Positions 41,851-49,164 of a stretch of 64,000 nucleotides of DNA are shown in pieces. Made by a program: the position numbers and the translations under genes. The notes beneath the pieces were generated by a model. The model was not told the origin of the DNA. It made no database searches and saw only the letters and a program-made list of their open reading frames with translations. The stretch is from Alphaproteobacteria bacterium. Lineage in GTDB: Bacteria > Pseudomonadota > Alphaproteobacteria > GCA-2731375. Location of the stretch: the NCBI GenBank assembly GCA_016776605.1, contig JADHTB010000001.1, positions 248,001 through 312,000 on the forward strand. The letters are read 5' to 3'. Position 1 is the first letter of the stretch. Every line of letters begins with the position of its first letter.

Positions 41851-44214
41851 CTACTCTTGTTGTTTGCTGATCAGGCGGAACAGGCGTTCCGGCGTGATGG
41901 GCAGTACGTTAATATTGATGCCCAATGGCGCCAGGGCATCGGTAATAGCATTGGCCAGGGCAGCCGGTGCGCCAATGGTACCCCCCTCCCCCATACCGCG
42001 AAAACCGCCGATGTTGTCGGGCAGTTCGGTTTCCAGATGGATCACTTCCATGGAGGGAATTTCCGCCGCCGTCGGCACCACATAATCCATCAGGCTGGCG
42101 GTCAGGATTTGTCCCGCCTCATCATGCACGACCTCTTCCATCAAGGCCGCGCCGATGCCCTGGGCCACGCCGCCATGGACCTGGCCATCGGCGATCAGGG
42201 GATTGATGACACGGCCGCAATCCTCGGCCACCACATAGCGTTGGATGGTCACCTGATAGGTTTCCGGATCGATCTCCACCATGGCCAAATGACTGGCCGG
42301 GCTGGTGGTGCCAAAATAGGGGTCGTACATGCGGGTTGCTTCCAGCTCGATGCCCTCGCGCACATCTTTGGGTAAACGCCCCATCTCGGAATAAACGCCG
42401 CGCGCCAATTCGCGGAAGCTCAGCCCGCGGTCGGTGCCCTTGACGAAAACCCTGCCATTCGCGGCATCGATATCGCCCACGTCGGCCTCCAACAGATGGG
42501 ACGCGGCTTCCAGCACCTTTTCCCGCACCGCCCGCGCGGACATGATCGCCGCCCCGCCCGCCAACACCGTGCTGCGGGAGGCGAAGGTGCCGGTGCCATG
42601 CGCCACCACGGCGCTGTCGCCATGGATAACCGCTACATCCTCGACGCGGACACCCAATTCCTCGGCGATGACCTGGGCCAGGGTGGTTTCCAGGCCCTGG
42701 CCGTGCGAGGCGATGCCGAAATAGGCGGTCACGGCGCCGGTGGAATCGATCCGTATGGTCGCGCTCTCCGTGCCCGTGTTTACCGGCATGCCCGGCGCCA
42801 CGGCGATGCGCGAGCCCAGGCCGGTTAATTCCGCATAGGACGCCAGGCCGATACCGACCCAGCGGCCCGCCGCCCGCGCCTGCGCCTGTTGTTGGCGCAA
42901 GGCTTGATAATCCGCGGCCGCGGCGACGCCGTCGAGGCATTCCATGAAGCCGGCCCGGTCCCAAACGATGCCCGAGGCTGACTTGTAGGGAAACTCCTCG
43001 GCCCGCACCATGTTGCGCCGGCGCATCTCCAACGGGTCCAGGGACAATTTCGCCGCCGCCATGTCCATCAAGCGCTCCATCACGAAGGTGGAGATCGGCC
43101 GGCCAACGCCGCGATAGGCCCCAGTGGGGGTCTTGGAGGTGGCCACGGCACGGGCGCGGGCCCAATAGCTGGGCACCCGATACGGTCCCGGCATGAACGA
43201 CACCACCTGTACCGGCTCGATCGCCGCGGTCCAGGGATAGATGGAATAGGCGCCCACATCACCGATCACCTCGGCACGCAGGCCTAGAATATGGCCCTCG
43301 TCATCGCAGGCCAGTTCCGCCTCGACAATTTCGTCGAAGGCCTGATTGGTGGTCATCAGATCTTCCAGGCGGTCGGACAGCCATTTCACCGGCCGGCCCA
43401 ATTGCCGGGCAACGATGCAGACCAACACTTCTTCCGGATACAACGCGCCCTTGCCGCCAAAGCCACCCCCCACGTCCGGGGCCACGACACGCAGGCGGTT
43501 GCCGGGCAGGTCCAGCATCTCGACCAGGGCATCGCGGACGATACCCGGTATCTGAGAGGTCGAATGCAGGGTCAGGGAACGGCGACCCTGGTCGTATGCG
43601 GCCAGATAACCCCGGTTCTCCATGGCCGTCGGGGTCTTGCGGTGCATCCGAAAGGTATCACCGACGCGGATCGGCGCCGACGCCATGGCCTCGTCCACAT
43701 CGCCACGCATGAAGGTACGGCTGACGATGACGTTGGTGCCCGCATCTTCATGCAGCAACGGACTGCCGGGTTCCGCCATGGCCACTGGGTCAATGGCATT
43801 ACCCAATGCCTGGTAGGTTATGACGATCCGTTCCACCGCGTCTTCCGCCAGATAGCGGTTTTCGGCCACCACGGCGACGACCGACTCGCCCACATAGCGC
43901 ACCTTGTCACGGGCCAGCACCGGCAGTTCGGTTGCGTGATAGTCCGCCATGCGCGAGGTGGCGCGGATCGGCTGCATCAAGCCCTCGATATCCGCCGCCG
44001 CGAAGACCGCCACGACCCCCGGCATCCGGGCCGCATCGGCGCTATCAATGTCAACAATGCGGGCATGGGCATGATCGCTGCGGGCAAAGGCGACATGCAA
44101 TGTACCGGGCAGGTTCAGATCATCGATAAAAGCGCCCTGGCCCGCCAGCAGGCGCGGATCTTCAACCCGCTGCACCCGGGCGCCAATAATTTTTGGCCGG
44201 GCTTCAGCCTCCAT
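41851..44214 (-). CDS. Molybdenum hydroxylase large subunit (xanthine dehydrogenase/CoxL family)
   Basis: A 787-residue molybdopterin subunit. IGARVQRVEDPRLLAGQGAF starts the family homology, with PDVGGGFGGKGALYPEEVLV, the active-site loop GAYRGVGRPISTFVMERLMD, SHGQGLETTLAQVIAEELG and the terminal GFRGMGEGGTIGAPAALANA with the catalytic Glu. The AYRGVGR loop is of the form II type, so CO oxidation is unlikely; hydroxylation of an aromatic, N-heterocyclic or CoA-bound substrate fits. The start at 44214 overlaps the iron-sulphur gene by 11 bases. With 44204 and 44671 it forms a complete L-S-M enzyme. Confidence 0.93.
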   Translation of the reverse strand: MEAEARPKIIGARVQRVEDPRLLAGQGAFIDDLNLPGTLHVAFARSDHAHARIVDIDSADAARMPGVVAVFAAADIEGLMQPIRATSRMADYHATELPVLARDKVRYVGESVVAVVAENRYLAEDAVERIVITYQALGNAIDPVAMAEPGSPLLHEDAGTNVIVSRTFMRGDVDEAMASAPIRVGDTFRMHRKTPTAMENRGYLAAYDQGRRSLTLHSTSQIPGIVRDALVEMLDLPGNRLRVVAPDVGGGFGGKGALYPEEVLVCIVARQLGRPVKWLSDRLEDLMTTNQAFDEIVEAELACDDEGHILGLRAEVIGDVGAYSIYPWTAAIEPVQVVSFMPGPYRVPSYWARARAVATSKTPTGAYRGVGRPISTFVMERLMDMAAAKLSLDPLEMRRRNMVRAEEFPYKSASGIVWDRAGFMECLDGVAAAADYQALRQQQAQARAAGRWVGIGLASYAELTGLGSRIAVAPGMPVNTGTESATIRIDSTGAVTAYFGIASHGQGLETTLAQVIAEELGVRVEDVAVIHGDSAVVAHGTGTFASRSTVLAGGAAIMSARAVREKVLEAASHLLEADVGDIDAANGRVFVKGTDRGLSFRELARGVYSEMGRLPKDVREGIELEATRMYDPYFGTTSPASHLAMVEIDPETYQVTIQRYVVAEDCGRVINPLIADGQVHGGVAQGIGAALMEEVVHDEAGQILTASLMDYVVPTAAEIPSMEVIHLETELPDNIGGFRGMGEGGTIGAPAALANAITDALAPLGININVLPITPERLFRLISKQQE

Positions 44215-44674
44215 TTTCCGCCTCCGCCGCAACCACCGACCGGATCGCCTGCACCACATGTTCATAACCGGTGCAGCGGCAGAGATTTCCCGACAGCCCC
44301 TCGCGGATCTCCGCATCCGTGGCCAGGGGATATTTGCGCAGCAGATCTACCCCGGTCATCAACATGCCCGGCGTGCAAAAGCCGCATTGCAGTGCGTGAT
44401 GTTCCTGAAACGCCTTTTGCAGCGGGTTCAGATTATCAACACTGCCCAAGCCCTCGACGGTTTCGATCTCGCAGCCATCGGCTTGTACCGCGAAGCACAG
44501 GCAGGAACGCACGCTGTTCCCATTCAAGATCACCGTGCAGGCGCCACAAACCCCTTGCTCGCAGCCCACATGGGTGCCGGTCAGGCCCAAGTCGTGGCGC
44601 AGAAAATCCGCCAGCAACAGGCGCGGTTCCACCTCCCGTTCGTAGGCTACGCCATTCACCGTCAGCCGGATCAT
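44204..44674 (-). CDS. Molybdenum hydroxylase iron-sulphur subunit (two [2Fe-2S])
   Basis: A 156-residue CoxS-like subunit. The N-terminal plant-type cluster ligands are in [16 protein letters not shown] plus a later Cys (SCLCFAV), and the second cluster in [12 protein letters not shown] and [13 protein letters not shown]. It relays electrons between the molybdenum site and FAD. It overlaps the FAD subunit gene by four bases (ATGA) and the large subunit gene by eleven, so the three are tightly coupled. Confidence 0.95.
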   Translation of the reverse strand: MIRLTVNGVAYEREVEPRLLLADFLRHDLGLTGTHVGCEQGVCGACTVILNGNSVRSCLCFAVQADGCEIETVEGLGSVDNLNPLQKAFQEHHALQCGFCTPGMLMTGVDLLRKYPLATDAEIREGLSGNLCRCTGYEHVVQAIRSVVAAEAENGG

Positions 44675-45516
44675 GATGGTGCCGCCGCTCGCTGCCAGGC
44701 CGCCGTCAATGCCCGGCGTGTCAGAACGCCGACCAGATGGCGGCGATAATCAGCCGAGGCATGCAGATCATCGTTGGGCGAGACCGCATCCCGCGCCGCC
44801 GCCGCCGCCGCCGCGATGCTGGCGCGGTCGGTCAAAAGCGCCTCGGCCGCCGACACGCGCAGGGGCGTATCATGGGCCCCGATCACCACGATCCGGGCCT
44901 CGGCAACAGCGTCACCCGACAGACTGACCGTGGCACCCACCGCGGCCAGGGCGAAATCGCCGGAGCGCCGGGCAAATTCCTCGAAGCCCCAGCCGGTCCG
45001 GGGGGTGGGTGCCGGCAACTGGATTTCGGTCAGGATTTCATCGTCGGCCAGAACCGTGCTTAAGGCGCTTTCAAAAAAATCCACCGCCGCAACAGTTCGC
45101 TGGGTGGTCTTTAGTTGCGCATCGAGCAACAGCGCCAGACCGGGCAGTTCCGCCGCCGGGTCGCCATGACACAGGCTGCCTCCGATGGTGCCGCGATTGC
45201 GGATGGCCAGGTGCGCCACATGCGCCATGGCGGCGCGCAACACGGGGAAGCGTTCCTGCACCAGGATGGAGGTTTCCAATGTGTAATGCCGGGTCAGGGC
45301 GCCAATGCGCAGACCGCCGTCATCATCCGCCTCGATAAAGTCCAGGCCGGGGATGCGGTTGATATCGACCAGAAGCGACGGCGCGAGCAGGCGAAAGTTC
45401 AGCATGGGCACCAGGCTCTGCCCACCGGCGATCACCTTCGCCTCCCCATCCGCCAGGGCGGCGACGGCCTGCTCCAGCGAGCGGGGGGCAAGATATTCAA
45501 AGGCCGGCGGCTTCAC
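44671..45516 (-). CDS. Molybdenum hydroxylase FAD subunit (CoxM-like)
   Basis: A 281-residue FAD-binding subunit. Flavin contacts are in EAKVIAGGQSLVPMLNFRL (VCAGGQS-like pattern) and RNRGTIGGSLCHGDPAAELP, the two glycine-rich motifs of the vanillyl-alcohol-oxidase fold in this family. The C-terminal ASADYRRHLVGVLTRRAL is typical of CoxM/CutM. It begins three bases after the enoyl-CoA hydratase gene and overlaps the iron-sulphur gene, so it joins the second hydroxylase to the CoA-processing genes. Confidence 0.94.
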   Translation of the reverse strand: MKPPAFEYLAPRSLEQAVAALADGEAKVIAGGQSLVPMLNFRLLAPSLLVDINRIPGLDFIEADDDGGLRIGALTRHYTLETSILVQERFPVLRAAMAHVAHLAIRNRGTIGGSLCHGDPAAELPGLALLLDAQLKTTQRTVAAVDFFESALSTVLADDEILTEIQLPAPTPRTGWGFEEFARRSGDFALAAVGATVSLSGDAVAEARIVVIGAHDTPLRVSAAEALLTDRASIAAAAAAARDAVSPNDDLHASADYRRHLVGVLTRRALTAAWQRAAAPS

Positions 45517-45519
45517 CGC

Positions 45520-46329
45520 TCAGACGCCCCGGAACTTGGCCTTGCGCTTGCCGTGGAAGGCTTCCACGCCTTCCTTGAAATCCTCCGACATCCGCAGGCG
45601 GCCATAGGCGTTGCCTTCGATTTCAATGCCGGCCTCGACAGTGGTGTTCTGGGCCGCGTTCAACACCCCCTTGATGGTGCGTTGGGCCAGAGGCGAGAAT
45701 TCCCGCAACTCGTCCACGAAGGCATCCACGGTCTCTTCCAGTTTGTCATCGGGGACGCAGTCCAGGACGATGCCCCAATCCTTGGCCTCGGCGCCCGACA
45801 CCCGGCGCGAGCGGAAGGTCATATCCTTGGTGCGTTGAATGCCAATCATATGCAGCAGGCGGATCGAGCCGCCCGAGCCGGGGATCTGGCCGATGCGCTG
45901 TTCCGGCAGGGCAAATTGCGCTGTTTCCGAACAGATGCGAAAATCGCAGGCCAGGGGTAACTCAAAGCCAACGCCAAAGCTGTAGCCGCGAATTTGCGCC
46001 ACCACCGGTTTGTGGCAGCGGGCAGGCGCGGCGATGTTATTGGCCAGTTCCGAGACATGCTCCGGCGAGGCGGCCAGAAAGCCGGCGATGTTGCCGCCGG
46101 AGGAGAAATGCTTGCCCTCGGCCCGCAGCACGATCACGCGGACCCGGTCGTCGTAGTCCAATTCCTCGAACACCAGACGCAACTGATCGCGCTGGGCGAT
46201 CTCTATGACGTTCAGGGGCGGCCGGTCGAGAATGATATCGGCCCGCTCGCGCTCCGGGTCGATTTCCACCCGGAACCCGTCGAGATTATCCAATAATTTG
46301 GCCCGCTGACTTTCAAAGGACGTGGACAT
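45520..46329 (-). CDS. Enoyl-CoA hydratase/isomerase family protein
   Basis: A 269-residue crotonase-fold protein. It has ADIILDRPPLNVIEIAQ, oxyanion-hole residues near EGKHFSSGGNIAGF and the second glycine-rich region SFGVGFELPLACDFRI, followed by EQRIGQIPGSGGSIRL. The order of genes (CoA ligase, this gene, then a molybdenum hydroxylase) recalls ring-reducing or ring-hydrating CoA pathways such as dienoyl-CoA hydratases, so hydration or isomerisation of a cyclic CoA ester is plausible. It is three bases from the next gene. Confidence 0.9.
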   Translation of the reverse strand: MSTSFESQRAKLLDNLDGFRVEIDPERERADIILDRPPLNVIEIAQRDQLRLVFEELDYDDRVRVIVLRAEGKHFSSGGNIAGFLAASPEHVSELANNIAAPARCHKPVVAQIRGYSFGVGFELPLACDFRICSETAQFALPEQRIGQIPGSGGSIRLLHMIGIQRTKDMTFRSRRVSGAEAKDWGIVLDCVPDDKLEETVDAFVDELREFSPLAQRTIKGVLNAAQNTTVEAGIEIEGNAYGRLRMSEDFKEGVEAFHGKRKAKFRGV

Positions 46330-46365
46330 GTTTCTGCTTACTCCCTGGCTACGCTTCTGAATTGC

Positions 46366-47871
46366 TTACGCTTCGATTGTGTAGTCGCCGTTCACCAACA
46401 TGCGGCGGAGGATTTTGCCAACCGGCGATTTTGGTATCTCCCGGATAAAGACATAGCTTCGCGGCCGTTTGAAGGGGGGTAAATCCGATTGCAGGCACCA
46501 GGCATCCAATTCCTCTTCGCCGACCCCATCGCGGCGCACGATAAAGGCGGTGACAACCTGGCCCCAACGGGGATCAGATAACCCGACAACCGCCACCTCG
46601 CCCACGCCTGGGTGCAGGGACAGCACGCTTTCGATTTCGATGGGCAGAATATTTTCACCGCCCGAGATAATCATGTCATCGACCCGGCCCGTGACAAAAA
46701 TATCGCCGTCGCCGTCGCAATAGCCAATATCACCGGTGTAATACCAGCCATCATGCAATGATTTTTCATCCGCATCGGGCCGCTTCCAATAGCCCTCGAA
46801 AGACTCATCGCCATCCAGGGCGGCGATGATCTGGCCCTCTTCCGCGCCGTCCACCAGATCATCCGGGCCGGCGGCATCCAGGGTGATGATGCGGATTTCC
46901 TGGTTGAGGCCCGCCTTGCCGGCGGAACCGGGCTTGGCCGCCGCATTCGGTTCGATGGTGAAGGTATATATTTCCGAGGAACCATAGTGGTTCACGAATA
47001 ATTCCGGCTTGAAAGCCGCATCCAGCGTCTGCAACAGACCATCGGTCATGGCCTGCCCGGCAAAGCCCAGCTTGCGCACCGACGAGGTATCGACGCCGGC
47101 AAAGAACGGCGAGGCCAACAGATCATGATACAGGGTGGGCACCAGATACAGATTGGTGATGCGGTGTTCGAAGATCAGGGACAGCGCTTCCCTGGGATCG
47201 AAGCGGCGCTGACAGACGAAGTGCCCATTGATCAGAACAGAGGCCAGCAGGGATCTGACGCCCATGGTGTGATACAGGGGCATTACCCCCAAAGTCACCT
47301 CGCCACGTCCATATTGGTTCTGCGCCACATGGGCCATGGCGGCGGCGCGCTCGGCCCCCTGTCGGCGCGGCACCCCCTTGCCCCGTCCCGTGGTGCCTGA
47401 GGTATAGAGCATCACCGAAAAGTCCCGCACCGTGGCCCGCGAGACAGCCGGCGCCGGCGCGGCGGCAATCAGCGCGTCCCATTCGCGGTCAACGTCGATA
47501 TTGCTGATCCCGGCGGCGAAAGGCGCGGCGGCGACCAACTCGGCGGTCGCGGCCTCGAACACAATGGCCTTGGCGTCGGCGTCGTTGAGGACATATTCCA
47601 GTTCCTCCGCGCTGGCCCGCCAGTTCAGCGGCGTGATAACCACACCCGCAATCTGCGCCGCCATATGCAAGGTTGCCGCCTCGTAGCGGTTTTGCAGCAC
47701 CGTCACCAGATGATCGCCCTGGCCGAGGCCACGGCCATCCAGCCCCGCGACAGTACGCAGGATATCGTCCTGCCAGGCGCGATAAGTCAGAATTCGGTCG
47801 CCGTCCGAGATCGCCACCGCCTCGGGCATGCGCATGACACTGGCTAGTAAGCTTCTGCCTAGATCGAACAT
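46366..47871 (-). CDS. AMP-binding acyl/aryl-CoA ligase
   Basis: A 501-residue ANL-superfamily adenylate-forming enzyme. The phosphate-binding loop FSVMLYTSGTTGRGKGVPR, NHYGSSEIYTF, GYCDGDGDIFVTGRVDDMI and the C-terminal catalytic Lys in KSPVGKILRRML are all present, so it should be active. It resembles 4-chlorobenzoate or other aryl-CoA ligases more than long-chain acyl-CoA synthetases. The start MFDLGRSLLAS at 47871 is two bases after the stop of the iron-sulphur gene; a longer frame would overlap it. It probably activates the carboxylic acid made by, or fed to, the two molybdenum hydroxylases. Confidence 0.91.
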   Translation of the reverse strand: MFDLGRSLLASVMRMPEAVAISDGDRILTYRAWQDDILRTVAGLDGRGLGQGDHLVTVLQNRYEAATLHMAAQIAGVVITPLNWRASAEELEYVLNDADAKAIVFEAATAELVAAAPFAAGISNIDVDREWDALIAAAPAPAVSRATVRDFSVMLYTSGTTGRGKGVPRRQGAERAAAMAHVAQNQYGRGEVTLGVMPLYHTMGVRSLLASVLINGHFVCQRRFDPREALSLIFEHRITNLYLVPTLYHDLLASPFFAGVDTSSVRKLGFAGQAMTDGLLQTLDAAFKPELFVNHYGSSEIYTFTIEPNAAAKPGSAGKAGLNQEIRIITLDAAGPDDLVDGAEEGQIIAALDGDESFEGYWKRPDADEKSLHDGWYYTGDIGYCDGDGDIFVTGRVDDMIISGGENILPIEIESVLSLHPGVGEVAVVGLSDPRWGQVVTAFIVRRDGVGEEELDAWCLQSDLPPFKRPRSYVFIREIPKSPVGKILRRMLVNGDYTIEA

Positions 47872-47873
47872 CG

Positions 47874-48359
47874 CTAATCTTTTCCAAATACATCCAGGGC
47901 CGCCTGCACGATGCCATGATAGCCGGTGCAGCGGCAAATATGGCCCGAAAGCACGTCGCGAATGCGCGCTTCATCCGCGTCGGGCTCTTCCGCATGCAAC
48001 TGGCTCAGGGACATCAATATACCCGGCGTGCAAAACCCGCATTGCAGGCCGTGATGTTTTTGCATCGCCGCCTGCAGCGCATTCAAGCCGTCCGGCGTCG
48101 CAAGCCCCTCAACCGTCTCAATCGCTTTGCCTTCAACCTGGGCGGCGTACAACAGGCATGCGCGCACCGCCTTGCCATCAACGCGGACGGTACAGGCCCC
48201 GCACGAGCCATGTTCGCAGCCCACATGGGTGCCAAAGGCGCCCAGATGCTGGCGCAGAAAATCGCTCAACAACAGGCGCGGCTCCGCCTCTCTCTCGACC
48301 GCGCGGCCATTCAGGGTAAAGCGCACCGTATGGCGCTTGCCCGCCTCAAGATAACGCAT
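47874..48359 (-). CDS. Molybdenum hydroxylase iron-sulphur subunit (two [2Fe-2S])
   Basis: A 161-residue CoxS-like subunit of the first hydroxylase in the run. Ligands for one cluster are in GCEHGSCGACTVRVDG and a following Cys (ACLLYA), and for the other in [12 protein letters not shown] and HICRCTGYHGIV. It overlaps the FAD subunit gene by 14 bases and is followed two bases later by the CoA ligase. It is clearly diverged from the iron-sulphur subunit at 44204, so the two enzymes are not a recent duplication. Confidence 0.95.
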   Translation of the reverse strand: MRYLEAGKRHTVRFTLNGRAVEREAEPRLLLSDFLRQHLGAFGTHVGCEHGSCGACTVRVDGKAVRACLLYAAQVEGKAIETVEGLATPDGLNALQAAMQKHHGLQCGFCTPGILMSLSQLHAEEPDADEARIRDVLSGHICRCTGYHGIVQAALDVFGKD

Positions 48360-49164
48360 CGCCGACCTCCTCGATCACCCGTCTGCCGATCCGGCGCACC
48401 AATTCGCGGCGATACCGGGCCGTGGCATGCTGGTCGTCGGCACCGCCCAGGGCCCAGGCAAAATCATTCAGAGCAGCATCCGCCACCGGCCAGGTCAGAT
48501 CGATCACGCCGGGCATATCCGCCACGCCGCCAACGCCCAGCCGGATGGCATGTTTATCGCCCACGGCGGCGACGGCAACGATGGCGAAATCCCCGTGCCG
48601 CTGTGCCACTTCATGAAAGGCCGATGCGGTGCCGGCCTGGGCCACTGGAAAACGGGCCGCGACGATCATTTCATCATCCGCGGTCGCCGTGGCCATCATG
48701 CCGGTCTGAAAATCGGCCGCCGCAACAACCCGCCGTCCCCGCTGGCTGCGCAGCACCACCTCACCCCGCAACAGGGCCAGGGCCAGGGGCAGTTCCGAAC
48801 TGGGATCGGCATGGGCCAGGGAACCACAGACGGTGCCCCGCTGCCGGGTCTGATAATGCCCGATCCAGGGCAGCATCCGCGCCAGCAAAGGCTGGCGGAC
48901 CACCAGTTCGGGCCAGCGCAACAGCGCATCCTGGGTGACGGCGGCGCCCACTTCGATGGCGCCATCGACAACGGCGATGGCCTGCAATTCCCGCAGACCG
49001 GCGATATCGATCAGCACGTCCGGCGTGGCCAGACGCATATTCATCATCGCGCCCAGGGATTGCCCGCCGGCGCAGACCCGCGCCCGATCGCCCCGATCCG
49101 CCAGCAAGGCCAGGGCTTCATCCAGATTGTCCGGACAGGCATAGTCAAAGGCGGCGGGCTTCAT
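48346..49164 (-). CDS. Molybdenum hydroxylase FAD subunit (CoxM-like)
   Basis: A 272-residue FAD-binding subunit starting MKPAAFDYACPDNLDEALA at 49164. The flavin motifs are ARVCAGGQSLGAMMNMRL and RQRGTVCGSLAHADPSSELP. Its ATG overlaps the stop of the large subunit gene (ATGA), which fixes the start; the open frame further upstream is a shadow of that gene. The C-terminal YRRELVRRIGRRVIEEV matches the family. Confidence 0.94.
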   Translation of the reverse strand: MKPAAFDYACPDNLDEALALLADRGDRARVCAGGQSLGAMMNMRLATPDVLIDIAGLRELQAIAVVDGAIEVGAAVTQDALLRWPELVVRQPLLARMLPWIGHYQTRQRGTVCGSLAHADPSSELPLALALLRGEVVLRSQRGRRVVAAADFQTGMMATATADDEMIVAARFPVAQAGTASAFHEVAQRHGDFAIVAVAAVGDKHAIRLGVGGVADMPGVIDLTWPVADAALNDFAWALGGADDQHATARYRRELVRRIGRRVIEEVGDALS